A stretch of 64,000 bases of DNA from contig NZ_RAQQ01000004.1 of NCBI RefSeq assembly GCF_003610785.1, forward strand, positions 310,001-374,000, in the 5' to 3' direction. The stretch is from Micromonospora globbae (GTDB lineage: Bacteria > Actinomycetota > Actinomycetes > Mycobacteriales > Micromonosporaceae). The notes below the pieces were generated by a model. It worked only from the letters and a program-made list of their open reading frames with translations. It did no database searches and was not told the origin of the DNA. The position numbers and the translations under genes were made by a program. The first letter of the stretch is position 1; each line of letters opens with the position of its first letter. Of the stretch, positions 29,201 to 37,681 are shown piece after piece.

Positions 29201-31129
29201 GCCCGCCAGGAAGAGCACGAGCAGCACGGCCGTCGTGAGCGCCGGCCGGGCCAGGCCGGCGCCCGCCCCGAGCAGGCCCACCGCCGCCGCGCCGATGGCG
29301 TGCGCGTGCGCGGCCCGGGTGGTGGGTGCGGAGAGCCCGACCACCCCGATGCCGACGGCGGTCAGCACCATCGGCCACGGCGCCGCCGCCCAACCCAGGC
29401 CGAACGAGGCCGGTACGGCCAGCGCCGTCAGCGCCGCCGCGGCCACGGCGAACTCGCGGCGGATGTCCTCCGGCAGGGACAGGATCGCCGCGACCGTGAG
29501 CAGGAAGGCGCTCGTGGCCAGCTGCCAGGAGGCGGGACCGACCGCGGCGGCCAGCTCGGTCGGGTACCGGGTGAGGTCGGCGTCCCACGCGGGGAGTGAC
29601 GCCTGGACGGGGGCGATGCCGGCGCGCAGGGCACCGCCGGCCACCACGAGCCCGCTCACCGTGAGCGCCACCGCCGAGGCGAGCTGCGGCCCGCGCCGGG
29701 CGGCCTCCGGCAGGGCGCGGACCGCCAGCCCGGTGACCGCGATGACCGCGGAGATCAGCAGCAGCGCCCGGCCGGGCAGCGCCACCGAGGCGATCCGGCT
29801 CAGCGCGCCGATGACCGCGAGGGTCAGGATGCCGGCGCCCACGTCGGGCAGCGGCGGGCGGCGCAGGGCCAGTGTGCCGGCCAGGCCGGCGACCGCGGCG
29901 AGCAGCAGCACCAGGCCGGCGCCGACGGCGGCCGGCACGGTCGCCGCGCGGAGCAGGGCCGTCACGGCGTACGCCAGGGCGAGCGCGACGGCCACCCCGT
30001 GCAGCAGCCAGGTCAGCTCGCGGAGCCCGGGAACCGGCCGGGCCGGCGCGTCGGCCCGATCCGGCTCCGGCGCCAGCACCTCGCCGGCCTCCTCCGGGGC
30101 CGCCTCGGGACGCTCGTCGGCGGACCGCTGCCGGGGCGCGGTCGGGGAGGCCGGTGGCGGCGGTGGCGGCTCCGGCAGGTCGCGGCGGACCGGGCGCTCC
30201 ACCACGACGCCGGAGCGGGCGAGCCAGAGGTCGAGCAGGGCGACCACGGTGAGCGCCATGGCCCAGCCCGCCGGGCCGGTGATCCGGTCGTACGCCAGCA
30301 GCGGCACCACCGGCTGGGCGGCGAGCACCGTGGCGAACCGGGGCGCGCGCAGCCCGCTCCAGGCGGCGTAGCCGAGCGAGACACCGGCGGTGGCCGCGAA
30401 GACCATGCTGGCGAAGACGGCGCCCGAGGCGCCGCTGCCGCCGATCCGGTCGACCGCCCAGAGCGCGTACCCGGCGAGCGGCACCAGCAGCAGGCCGACG
30501 GCGGCGATCGTCTCGGCCGTGGAGGTGAGCCCCCGTCGGGCCAGGACCGGCGGTGCGAGCAGCAGCAGCACGGTCGCGATGAGCAGGATGCCGAGCCGCG
30601 CGACGGCGTCCATCGAACTGGTCGCCACGGCGGCGAAGACCACGGCGGCCACGCCGAGCAGGAGGGCGCCCAGCCCGAGCGGGATGTTCTGCACCTCCCG
30701 CGAGGACGCCTCCGGCGGGTGCTCGGGGTCGTCGGCGTCGAGCCAGGTGGGCGGAGGTGGCGGGGGTGGGGGCTCGGCGGTGCCCGGTGGGGTGCCCTGG
30801 CGGGGAACCCGTGGCGGGGCGCCGGTCGTGGCGGTCGGTGGCCGCCGGCCGGGGCGCCGGCGGAGCACCCGGCGCGGCCGGGTGGCCTGCTTGAGCCGTT
30901 CCTCACCGGCGTGCGCGAGGATGTCCCGCTGGAAGAGCGCGGCCTGCATCTTCGCGGCGATCTGCCGCTGCTCACGGGCGATGGCGGCGTCGCGCGCCTT
31001 CATCTCCGCGATGGACCGCTCGATCTCCGCCAGGTGTTCGACCCACTGTGGCTGCTCCGCGCCGCAGTGCGGGCAGCGGACGGCCGGCTTGATGGCCCGG
31101 CCGCACGAGGAGCACTGAAAGGTCGCCAC
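26222..31129 (-). CDS. Giant multi-span membrane protein with N-terminal zinc ribbon (SCO7613-like)
   Basis: A 1635-aa protein. N-terminus: zinc ribbon with CSSC and CPHC (residues 6-24), a charged helical stretch (28-85), then a Pro-rich linker ending PPPPPPP. From about residue 148 nearly all sequence is hydrophobic, allowing dozens of membrane spans, broken by a second Pro/Glu-rich loop (about 318-366) and a polar loop near 1140-1180. Residues about 430-725 and 790-1085 are recognisably duplicated (for example EAARRGPQL versus EEWRRGPIL). GTG start at 31129 follows GGAGGGG. The family resembles the SCO7613 C-terminal-domain membrane proteins of actinobacteria; no function is known. It is monocistronic, downstream of ugd. 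Confidence 0.8.
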   Translation of the reverse strand: MATFQCSSCGRAIKPAVRCPHCGAEQPQWVEHLAEIERSIAEMKARDAAIAREQRQIAAKMQAALFQRDILAHAGEERLKQATRPRRVLRRRPGRRPPTATTGAPPRVPRQGTPPGTAEPPPPPPPPTWLDADDPEHPPEASSREVQNIPLGLGALLLGVAAVVFAAVATSSMDAVARLGILLIATVLLLLAPPVLARRGLTSTAETIAAVGLLLVPLAGYALWAVDRIGGSGASGAVFASMVFAATAGVSLGYAAWSGLRAPRFATVLAAQPVVPLLAYDRITGPAGWAMALTVVALLDLWLARSGVVVERPVRRDLPEPPPPPPASPTAPRQRSADERPEAAPEEAGEVLAPEPDRADAPARPVPGLRELTWLLHGVAVALALAYAVTALLRAATVPAAVGAGLVLLLAAVAGLAGTLALRRPPLPDVGAGILTLAVIGALSRIASVALPGRALLLISAVIAVTGLAVRALPEAARRGPQLASAVALTVSGLVVAGGALRAGIAPVQASLPAWDADLTRYPTELAAAVGPASWQLATSAFLLTVAAILSLPEDIRREFAVAAAALTALAVPASFGLGWAAAPWPMVLTAVGIGVVGLSAPTTRAAHAHAIGAAAVGLLGAGAGLARPALTTAVLLVLFLAGVLVAVAPRLRIAPAPADVVSAWAAGGAAFALPGAVASFVATTVSATAPTTPSALRETTVPVLAAAFLAVCVTLGYAAIVQVSQRHIPAPLAVGTGLGALVVSAAAFGAPGSTVADAWVGALLLVAAVLLFLAPSIDAGRRADLTLDGSDLAAAAVTAALIATLVRIAAVLAPGGQLAVAAGLVLVVAVGARAMPEEWRRGPILGLAVGGLLIGLVAGWIALRGGVGVLATPGPIWAGDLSGWPAAPTGGSTWQAPVALVLLAVAAAVLLPPPWRYDVSGAAVVLATIGAPAAFALPWWSPVLIGAMVATVFGMAAVATIEPRAGLSRATVAGVVALHAAGAGLVRPWTTALALGSIALIGLVVAVLARNLAGTLVDDIEVEGMPPHLVQIGGAAAGATLLALPGALAALAAEFGHPAQVVLTAALAASSLGLAAVAAARHRIPQYLPWASVAVAGGATISALAAFPTGLAVGVYAAAAALLGVLAELVRAATVPPVGSAQPVRRWQVLLDGALRRLPDDPERRRWRVSPAAGALAAAVLPTALALASIAQALEVALVDPHRTLSRVWQGPPPDLLTPPAGAVDPTHVLTALLLTATAALAATGFSGGRRTRAVPVVLPGAAVTLLIAPTALGNGWPASVLAALSVFTISMLGLALTPPPSLIEPARSLRLARVLVFVIGLAAGGAGLAGSLATRELTLFTLGGAVGVGTVAALFGTTQRARILGWLFASLMAQLFVLTAGLVAGLAAVWSAFGVLAVGAALQVFAALLPRLRQPEAQREAATVEWSGHAAALIALALAFDSPRHIAALLAAWGAVLGVAASRPTRRPVERRVLFWAVVVCEITAWWILMRVADVALPEAYTLPFAALALLVGVLELRERPDLSSWTAYGPALVAAFVPSLAIVLATGSTTLRQVLLLLGAVAVLIFGSSSRQQAPVIVGATVTAITAIHALFAFGPWLALIPVGILLLILGASNERRRRAQERLQTALRGMR

Positions 31130-31241
31130 GACACCCCTCCACCCGCACTGTGGACTCCCACTGTCGCAGCATGCCCAAAGCCGGCGCCATTTTCGACAGT
31201 TGTCGGCGGGTCCAGGACAAACGAGTCCGGGGGAGAAAGGA

Positions 31242-31276
31242 AACGGCCGGTCGCGGATGCTCCGCGACCGGCCGTT
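31242..31276 (-). terminator. Strong intrinsic terminator of the UDP-glucose dehydrogenase gene
   Basis: Perfect 16-bp stem (31242-31257 with 31261-31276), 3-nt loop, followed on the minus strand by the pyrimidine tract TTTCCTTTCTCCCC. Twelve nt after the stop codon. Confidence 0.85.
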
Positions 31277-31288
31277 ACACCGCGTCGG

Positions 31289-32716
31289 TCAGGGGCGGCC
31301 CATGCCGCGGTACTCCCAGCCGGCCTGCGTCCACAGTGCCGGGTCGAGGCAGTTGCGCCCGTCGACCACCTTGCGGCCGGCGACGAGTTCACCGAGGGCG
31401 ACCGGGTCGGCGTTGCGGAAGTCGGCCCACTCGGTGAGCACGCAGACCAGGTCGGCGCCGGTGACGGCGTCGGTCATGCTGGCCTCGTAGGTCAGCTCCG
31501 GCATCGCCCGGCGGGCGTTCTCCATGCCCTGCGGGTCGTAGACGTGCACGTCGGCGCCGGCCTTGCGCAGCAGCCCGGCGACGGCGAGCGCCGGTGCGTC
31601 GCGTACGTCGTCGGTGTTGGGCTTGAACGTCGCGCCGAGCACGGCGATCCGCGTGCCCGACAGGTCCGGCCCGGCCGGGCCGGAGCGGCGGCTCAGCAGC
31701 TCCGCGGCGAGCTGGAGCACGCGGCTGCGGCGGCGCTGGTTGATGAGGTCGACCTCGTGCAGGAAACGCAGCGCCTCGCCCGCGCCGAGCTCCTGCGCGC
31801 GGGCCTGGAAGGCGCGTATGTCCTTGGGCAGGCAGGCGCCGCCGAAGCCGAGGCCGGCCTGGAGGAACCGGTTGCCGATGCGGGGGTCGAAGCCGATGGC
31901 GCGGGCGAGCTGGGTGACGTCGCCGCCGGCCACCTCGCAGACCTCGGCCATCGCGTTGATGAAGGAGATCTTCGTGGCGAGGAACGCGTTCGCGGCGACC
32001 TTGACCAGCTCGGCGGTGGCGAAGTCGGTCACCACGAGGGGCACCTCGCGGTCCTCGGTGGCGGCCAGGTCGAAGACGCCCTTGTGGGCGGCGTAGAGCA
32101 TGCCGTTGGCCCACTCGCTCTTCACGCCCACCACGATCCGGTTGGGCCGCAGCACGTCGTCGACCGCGAAGCCCTCCTGGAGGAACTCGGGGCTCCAGGC
32201 CACCTCGACGCCGAGGTCGGCCGGCGTGTGCTTGCCGACGAGCTGCTCGACCCACTCGGCGGTGCCGACGGGGACGGTGGACTTGCCGACGATCAGCGCC
32301 TTGCGCCTCAGGTGCTGGGCCAGGCTCGTGACGGCGGCCTCGACGTACGACAGGTCGGCGCCCATGCCGTCCGCGCGCTGGGGGGTGCCGACGCAGATGA
32401 AGTGCACGTCGCCGAAGTCGGCGATCTCGGCGATGTCGGTGCTGAACCGCAGCCGCCCCGCGGCGAGATTGCGCTTCAGCAGCTCGTCCAGGCCGGGCTC
32501 GTGGATCGGCACCTGGCCGGCGTTCAGCATGGCGATCTTGTCGGCGTCCACGTCGAAGCCGAGCACGTCGTAGCCCAGCTCCGCGTAGCAGATGGCGTAG
32601 GTCGCGCCGAGATACCCGGTGCCCAGGAAGGTCACCCGGGGCCGGGAGGCGCCCGACGGCGGGGTCACCGCGGCGATGGGCGGTACCGGCTGGCTGTTGG
32701 GGTAGGGAACTGTCAC
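31289..32716 (-). CDS. UDP-glucose 6-dehydrogenase family protein
   Basis: A 475-aa NAD-dependent enzyme oxidising UDP-glucose (or a related UDP-sugar) to the uronate. Rossmann motif FLGTGYLGATYA (residues 30-41), the family-signature FGGACLPKDIRAF with the catalytic Cys near 293, and the C-terminal UDP-binding domain with ILGATFKPNTDDVRDAP-like residues are all present. GTG at 32716 follows GGAGAAG; the longer frame adds 11 basic residues. The 25-residue Pro-rich N-terminal tail before the Rossmann fold is unusual. UDP-glucuronate feeds exopolysaccharide or glycolipid synthesis; a GT4 glycosyltransferase and a sugar nucleotidylyltransferase lie 6 kb away. Confidence 0.92.
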   Translation of the reverse strand: MTVPYPNSQPVPPIAAVTPPSGASRPRVTFLGTGYLGATYAICYAELGYDVLGFDVDADKIAMLNAGQVPIHEPGLDELLKRNLAAGRLRFSTDIAEIADFGDVHFICVGTPQRADGMGADLSYVEAAVTSLAQHLRRKALIVGKSTVPVGTAEWVEQLVGKHTPADLGVEVAWSPEFLQEGFAVDDVLRPNRIVVGVKSEWANGMLYAAHKGVFDLAATEDREVPLVVTDFATAELVKVAANAFLATKISFINAMAEVCEVAGGDVTQLARAIGFDPRIGNRFLQAGLGFGGACLPKDIRAFQARAQELGAGEALRFLHEVDLINQRRRSRVLQLAAELLSRRSGPAGPDLSGTRIAVLGATFKPNTDDVRDAPALAVAGLLRKAGADVHVYDPQGMENARRAMPELTYEASMTDAVTGADLVCVLTEWADFRNADPVALGELVAGRKVVDGRNCLDPALWTQAGWEYRGMGRP

Positions 32717-32961
32717 GCCTGTCTTCTCCGCTCGCACTGGGCGGCGCACCGTTGCGTCGCGTACTGCTGCGGCGCCTGGCCGGGCACCGGAGAGCTAGCT
32801 CGCCTTCCATGGTCGCCGATCCCGCGGTGGTGCTCGCCGAGTACGAGCCTACGCCGCGGTAACTTGTATCTGAACCCTGGTCGCTACCCTTCAGTCTGCG
32901 CGGTCAGCGGTCAGGGGACGGTACAGACTGCGCATGATAGCGGTGAAGGGGAGGGGCCGGT

Positions 32962-34125
32962 ATGCCCGCAGAGGAGTCGTTCGACGTCTACCGATTGCCT
33001 GAGGAGCACGAGGCGATCCGGGAGGCGGTGCGTGAGGTCTGTGCGGCGAAGGTCGCCCCGCACGCCGCCGAGGCGGACGAGACCGGCGAGTTCCCCAAGG
33101 CCTCCTACGACGCGCTGCGGGCGGCCGACTTCCACGCGCCGCACATCCCCGTCGAGTACGGCGGCGCCGGAGCCGACGCGCTGGCCACCGCCATCGTGAT
33201 CGAGGAGGTGGCGCGGGCCTGCGCGGCGTCCTCCCTGATCCCCGCGGTGAACAAGCTCGGCACCATGCCGCTGCTGCTGGCCGGTTCCGAGGAGCTCAAG
33301 CGGCGCTACCTGACCCCGGTGGCCGCCGGTGACGCCATGTTCTCCTACTGCCTCTCGGAGCCGGAGGCCGGCAGCGACGCGGCGTCGATGACCACCCGGG
33401 CGGTGCGTGACGGGGATCACTGGGTGCTCAACGGCGTGAAGCGGTGGATCACCAACGCCGGTGTCTCCGAGTACTACACGGTCTTCGCCGTCACCGACCC
33501 GTCGGCGCGGTCCAAGGGCATCTCCGCCTTCGTCGTGGAGAAGTCGGACCCCGGGGTGAGCTTCGGCGCCCCGGAGAAGAAGCTCGGCATCAAGGGCTCC
33601 CCGACCCGCGAGGTCTACCTGGACGACGTGCGGATCCCGGCGGACCGGATGATCGGCGCCGAGGGGACCGGTTTCGCCACCGCCATGCGGACCCTGGACC
33701 ACACCCGGGTCACCATCGCCGCCCAGGCCGTCGGCATCGCGCAGGGTGCGCTGGACTTCGCGAAGGGGTACGTGCGGGAGCGCCGGCAGTTCGGCAAGGC
33801 GGTCGCCGAGTTCCAGGGCGTCCAGTTCATGCTCGCCGACATGGGCATGAAGCTCGAGGCGGCGCGGCAGCTGACGTACGCGGCGGCCGGAAGGTCCGAG
33901 CGCGGTGACGCGGATCTCACCTACTTCGGCGCGGCGGCCAAGTGCTTCGCCTCGGACGCGGCCATGGAGATCACCACTGACGCGGTGCAGCTGCTCGGCG
34001 GCTACGGCTATACCAAGGACTACCCGGTCGAACGGATGATGCGCGACGCCAAGATCACCCAGATCTACGAGGGCACCAACCAGGTGCAGCGCATCGTGAT
34101 GGCCCGCCAGCTGCTGCGCGACTGA
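32962..34125 (+). CDS. Acyl-CoA dehydrogenase
   Basis: A 387-aa FAD flavoenzyme introducing the alpha,beta double bond in acyl-CoA. Signatures: YCLSEPEAGSDAASM, RWITNAGVSEYYTV, RRQFGKAVAEFQGVQFMLADM, and the terminal IYEGTNQVQRIVMARQLL with the catalytic glutamate (YEGT). Length is normal and cytosolic. ATG at 32962 follows GGGGAGG. It resembles M. tuberculosis FadE25, which likewise lies near purE/purK. The divergent 245-bp gap to ugd carries CATGATAGCGG at 32932-32942 as a possible -10 region. Substrate chain length unknown. Confidence 0.93.
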   Translation: MPAEESFDVYRLPEEHEAIREAVREVCAAKVAPHAAEADETGEFPKASYDALRAADFHAPHIPVEYGGAGADALATAIVIEEVARACAASSLIPAVNKLGTMPLLLAGSEELKRRYLTPVAAGDAMFSYCLSEPEAGSDAASMTTRAVRDGDHWVLNGVKRWITNAGVSEYYTVFAVTDPSARSKGISAFVVEKSDPGVSFGAPEKKLGIKGSPTREVYLDDVRIPADRMIGAEGTGFATAMRTLDHTRVTIAAQAVGIAQGALDFAKGYVRERRQFGKAVAEFQGVQFMLADMGMKLEAARQLTYAAAGRSERGDADLTYFGAAAKCFASDAAMEITTDAVQLLGGYGYTKDYPVERMMRDAKITQIYEGTNQVQRIVMARQLLRD

Positions 34126-34159
34126 GCCACCGGTCGGGGCTGGCCGAGCCACCGCTCGG

Positions 34160-34187
34160 GGCGGGCCGGTGACACCACCGGCCCGCC
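34160..34187. terminator. Bidirectional hairpin, acyl-CoA dehydrogenase / membrane protein
   Basis: Perfect 12-bp stem (34160-34171 and 34176-34187) with a 4-nt loop between convergent stops. Confidence 0.75.
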
Positions 34188-34193
34188 ACGGTC

Positions 34194-34841
34194 TCAACGG
34201 ATGCCGGTGGTGTCCTCCGGCTTGCGCGGCGGGGCGGACCACGGCGACTCGCCGCCCGTACGCCGGGGCAGCGGCTCGGTCGGCGTCGACGGGTACGCCA
34301 GCGTGATCGGTGGGGTGTCCGTGTCCCGGTCGGTCAGGGTCGGCGGCCAGTCGGCCAGCGTGGGGGCGTTGTCCTTGTCGTTCTCCGTGGCCACCGCCGC
34401 CGGCTCGGCGTCCGGCGCCGGCCAGCGGCGCCAGCGCTGCACGCTGAACGTCGCCATGAGCAGCAGCAGGCCGATCAGGAAGAGCGTGCCGTTCTCGACC
34501 GGCAGCTGGAGCGGCAGCGGATCGCCGAACACCGTCCAGCCGTCGGGCACGGCGTCGCGGACCGCGAACGGCGCGACGAACATCCCGACGTACGGGGTGA
34601 CGAGCAGCAGCCCGGCCACCAGCGGGCCGAGCGGCGAGATGCGCAGCGTGCCGAGCAGGCCCAGGAGGATGCCGCCGACACCGAGGTAGACGGCCGGCTC
34701 GATCAGGTTGGCCGTGTTGAACGTCCCGATCTCCACCCAGCGGTCGATCGTGCGGCTCGACCCGTCCTGCCCGAGCGTGACCAGCACCCAGGTGATGGGC
34801 GCCACCACCAACCCGGCGAGGAAGCTCCAGAGATGTCGCAT
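34194..34841 (-). CDS. Four-span membrane protein, unknown function
   Basis: A 215-aa protein with hydrophobic segments at about residues 5-24, 47-67, 73-92 and 116-134, then an 80-residue polar, Thr/Pro-rich cytoplasmic tail (PPTLTDRDTDTPPITLAY). No recognised catalytic motif. ATG at 34841 lies 6 nt after TACGGT and only 23 bp from the divergent thioesterase start, so the two genes share a promoter region. The tail has many Thr residues next to Pro, possible phosphosites, but that is speculation. Confidence 0.75.
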   Translation of the reverse strand: MRHLWSFLAGLVVAPITWVLVTLGQDGSSRTIDRWVEIGTFNTANLIEPAVYLGVGGILLGLLGTLRISPLGPLVAGLLLVTPYVGMFVAPFAVRDAVPDGWTVFGDPLPLQLPVENGTLFLIGLLLLMATFSVQRWRRWPAPDAEPAAVATENDKDNAPTLADWPPTLTDRDTDTPPITLAYPSTPTEPLPRRTGGESPWSAPPRKPEDTTGIR

Positions 34842-34847
34842 CCGCGC

Positions 34848-34857
34848 ACCGTACCGT
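34848..34857. promoter_or_regulatory. Overlapping divergent -10 boxes
   Basis: On the plus strand TACCGT (34852-34857) ends 7 nt before the ATG at 34865; on the minus strand TACGGT (34853-34848) ends 6 nt before the ATG at 34841. The two hexamers share the central TA. The whole divergent gap is only 23 bp, so both mRNAs should be leaderless. Confidence 0.6.
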
Positions 34858-34864
34858 TTCCGTC

Positions 34865-35383
34865 ATGACCGAGCACCCCTCCGCCGCCCCGGCCGGCAAG
34901 CCGACGTCGTACTCCCGGGTCACGTTGAGCCGCATCATGACGGCCGTCGACGTCAACCTCTACGGCACCGTGCACGGCGGCGTGCTGATGAAGTTCGTCG
35001 ACGACGTGGCGGGGGCCGCCGCGGCCCGCCACAGCGGCGGCACGGCGGTCACCGCGGCGATCGACGAGATCGTCTTCTCCGAGCCCGTCCGCGTGGGTGA
35101 CCTCGTGCACGCGCACGCGCAGGTGAACTGGACCGGCCACAGCTCGATGGAGGTCGGCGTCCGGGTGGTCGCCGAACGGTGGGACTCGGCCGAGGAGGAG
35201 CCCATCCGGGTCGCCACGGCGTACCTCGTCTTCGTCAGCGTCGACGTCGGCGGCACCCCGCGACCGGTCCGCCCCGTGCTGCCGGAGACCCCGGAGGACG
35301 AGCGCCGCTACCGGGAGGCGGAGATCCGCCGGGCGCACCGTCTCGCCCGCCGGCGCGCGATCCAGGCGCACCGCGCCGGCTGA
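34865..35383 (+). CDS. Hotdog-fold acyl-CoA thioesterase
   Basis: A 172-aa YciA/BFIT-type thioesterase hydrolysing acyl-CoA. The hotdog helix begins DVNLYGTVHGGVLMKFVDDVAG with the catalytic Asp-containing segment, followed by VTAAIDEIVFSEPVRVGD and VRVATAYLVFVSVD. The tail after residue 140 is Arg-rich. Cytosolic, hexamer-forming in relatives. Placed among acyl-CoA dehydrogenase, acetoacetyl-CoA synthetase and a TIGR03089 protein, it suggests local acyl-CoA metabolism, but no operon is formed. The last codons and stop are tandemly duplicated (35364-35426). Confidence 0.88.
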   Translation: MTEHPSAAPAGKPTSYSRVTLSRIMTAVDVNLYGTVHGGVLMKFVDDVAGAAAARHSGGTAVTAAIDEIVFSEPVRVGDLVHAHAQVNWTGHSSMEVGVRVVAERWDSAEEEPIRVATAYLVFVSVDVGGTPRPVRPVLPETPEDERRYREAEIRRAHRLARRRAIQAHRAG

Positions 35384-35426
35384 GGCACACGCACCAGGCG
35401 CACCCGCGCCGGCTGAGGCACACGCA
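35364..35426. repeat. 31-32-bp tandem duplication across the thioesterase stop
   Basis: AGGCGCACCGCGCCGGCTGA followed by GGCACACGCACC at 35364 is repeated from 35396 with one inserted base. The first copy contains the real stop codon. Confidence 0.85.
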
Positions 35427-35459
35427 GGGCCCCTCGACAGCCGCCGTCGACGGGGGCCC
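35427..35459 (+). terminator. Terminator-like hairpin after the thioesterase gene
   Basis: GGGCCCC and TCGAC (35427-35438) pair with GTCGA and GGGGCCC (35446-35459), with a 2-nt bulge and 7-nt loop. Confidence 0.6.
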
Positions 35460-35610
35460 GTGCCTGGACACACAGGTTCGCTGCTCGCCATGTGGATCGA
35501 CCACGCCCCGTGGGCGGGGACGGGTGCGGACAATGGCGCTTCGAGGTGAGGCAAGATGGCGCCACGGCCCATTTCACAGTGTCGTGTCCGGGCCAGGGGA
35601 GGGTGGAGCA

Positions 35611-37629
35611 GTGGGTGACGTGCTGTGGACGCCGCCGGCGGACGTACGCGAACGGTCCCGCATCGGGGACTACCTGCGCTGGCTGCGGGAGCACCGTGGT
35701 CTGGACTTCGCCGACTACGACGCGCTGTGGCGCTGGTCGGTCACCGACCTGGACGCGTTCTGGCGCTCGATCTGGGACTACTTCGAGGTGGTGGCGCACA
35801 CCCCGCCGACCGCCACGCTGGCCGACCGGGGGATGCCGGGCGCGCGCTGGTTCCCCGGGGCGACCCTGAACTACGCCGAGAACGTGCTGCGCATGCCGGG
35901 CCGGGCCGACGACGACCCGGTGGTGATCGCGCGCGGGCAGACCCGGCCGCCGGCCACCCTGACCGCCCGCGAGCTGCGGGAGCAGGTCCGCCGGGTCGCC
36001 GCCGGCCTGCGCCGGCTCGGCGTGGGCCCGGGCGACCGGGTGGCGGCGTACGCGCCGAACATCCCCGAGACGTACGTCCTGCTGCTCGCCACGGCGAGCC
36101 TCGGCGCCATCTTCTCCTCCTGCGCGCCCGAGTTCGGCACGCGCAGCGTCACCGACCGGTGGCAGCAGATCGAGCCGTCGGTGCTGGTCGCCGTGGACGG
36201 CTACCGGTACGGCGACAAGGCGGTGGACCGGCGCGCCGAGGTGGCCGCCATCCGGGCCGCCCTGCCGTCGCTGCGGCACACCGTCGGCATCGCGTACCTC
36301 GACGTTGCGGACGCCGACGGCGGCGCCGCGGACCGGACGCAGGCCGCGCCCGACGGCGCCATCCCGTGGGCCGAGCTGGCGGCGCCCACCGACGAGCCGC
36401 TGACCTTCACCCCGGTCGCGTTCGACCACCCGCTCTACGTGCTGTACTCCTCGGGCACCACGGGACTGCCGAAGCCGATCGTGCACGGGCACGGGGGCAT
36501 CCTGCTGGAGCACCTGAAGATGCTCGCCCTGCACCACGACCTGGGCCCGGCCGACCGGTTCTTCTGGTTCACCACCACCGGCTGGATGATGTGGAACTTC
36601 CTGGTCTCCGGGCCGGCGGTCGGCGCGGCCATCGTGCTCTTCGACGGCAACCCGGGCCATCCGGACCTGGGGGCGCTCTGGCGGATGGCGGAGGAGACCG
36701 GCACCACGTACTTCGGCACGTCCGCGCCGTTCCTGCTGGCCTGCCGCAAGGCCGGTCTCGTGCCGCGGGAGATCGCCGACCTCTCCGCGCTGCGCGGTCT
36801 CGGCTCCACCGGCGCGCCGCTGCCCGCCGAGGGCTTCACCTGGGTGTACGAGAACGTCGGTGACCGCCTCCAGCTCCAGTCGCTGTCCGGTGGCACGGAC
36901 GTCTGCACGGGTTTCGTGGGCGGTGTGCCGCTCGTGCCGGTGCACGCCGGGGAGATCGCCTGCCGGGCGCTGGGCGCCAAGGTGGAGGCGCGGTCGTCCG
37001 ACGGCAGCCCGGTCCTCGACCAGCTCGGCGAGCTGGTGATCACCGAGCCGATGCCGAGCATGCCGGTGGGCTTCTGGAACGACCCGGACGGCTCCCGCTA
37101 CCGGGAGGCGTACTTCGACGTCTACCCGGGCGTCTGGCGGCACGGCGACTGGATCACGATCAACGCGCGGGGCGGCTGCGTGATCACCGGACGCTCCGAC
37201 GCGACCCTCAACCGGGGCGGCGTGCGGCTCGGCACCGCCGAGTTCTACTCGGTCGTGGAGGGGCTCGACGAGGTCGTCGACTCGGTGGTGGTGCACCTGG
37301 AGGACGACGAGGGCGGCGCCGGTGAGCTGCTGCTCTTCGTGGTGCTGGCCGAAGGGCTGGAACTGGACGACGAGCTGCGGCGGAAGATTTGCCGGGAGCT
37401 GCGGACCGCGCTGTCGCCGCGGCACGTGCCCGACGAGATCCACCAGGTCCGCGCGGTCCCGCGCACGCTCTCGGCGAAGAAGCTCGAGGTGCCGGTCAAG
37501 AAGATCCTCACCGGTACGCCGGTCGACCGCGCCGCCGCCAAGGGGGCCCTGGCGAACCCGGAGTCGTTGTCGGCGTTCGCCGCGTTCGCCCAGCGCCGCG
37601 CAACCGAGGACCACCCCGCCCGAGCCTGA
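35611..37629 (+). CDS. Acetoacetyl-CoA synthetase
   Basis: A 672-aa ANL-superfamily ligase activating acetoacetate with ATP and CoA. Order: N-terminal cap with RERSRIGDYLRWLREHRGLDF, NYAENVLR, phosphate loop YSSGTTGLPKPIVHGHGG (about 281-298), TTGWMMWNFLVSG, SGGTDVCTGFVGG, the hinge-region GRSDATLNRGGVRLG, and the catalytic lysine in LSAKKLEVPVKK. These match acetoacetyl-CoA synthetase rather than acetyl-CoA synthetase. GTG at 35611 follows GGGGAGGG by 7 nt; the longer frame upstream runs through repeats. It ends 53 nt before a palindromic element. Confidence 0.93.
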   Translation: MGDVLWTPPADVRERSRIGDYLRWLREHRGLDFADYDALWRWSVTDLDAFWRSIWDYFEVVAHTPPTATLADRGMPGARWFPGATLNYAENVLRMPGRADDDPVVIARGQTRPPATLTARELREQVRRVAAGLRRLGVGPGDRVAAYAPNIPETYVLLLATASLGAIFSSCAPEFGTRSVTDRWQQIEPSVLVAVDGYRYGDKAVDRRAEVAAIRAALPSLRHTVGIAYLDVADADGGAADRTQAAPDGAIPWAELAAPTDEPLTFTPVAFDHPLYVLYSSGTTGLPKPIVHGHGGILLEHLKMLALHHDLGPADRFFWFTTTGWMMWNFLVSGPAVGAAIVLFDGNPGHPDLGALWRMAEETGTTYFGTSAPFLLACRKAGLVPREIADLSALRGLGSTGAPLPAEGFTWVYENVGDRLQLQSLSGGTDVCTGFVGGVPLVPVHAGEIACRALGAKVEARSSDGSPVLDQLGELVITEPMPSMPVGFWNDPDGSRYREAYFDVYPGVWRHGDWITINARGGCVITGRSDATLNRGGVRLGTAEFYSVVEGLDEVVDSVVVHLEDDEGGAGELLLFVVLAEGLELDDELRRKICRELRTALSPRHVPDEIHQVRAVPRTLSAKKLEVPVKKILTGTPVDRAAAKGALANPESLSAFAAFAQRRATEDHPARA

Positions 37630-37681
37630 CCCCCGCCCCCTCCCGCGCCCCGGGATCTCTCCCCCGCGCCCCGACCCTCTC

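Noticed and set aside
26246..31118. Long plus-strand open frames (up to 1117 aa) opposite the giant membrane gene
   Set aside because: They are translations of the antisense strand of high-GC codons (Arg/Gly/Ala-rich or Ser/Thr/Ala-rich), without any motif, while the minus strand has a zinc ribbon and regular membrane segments.
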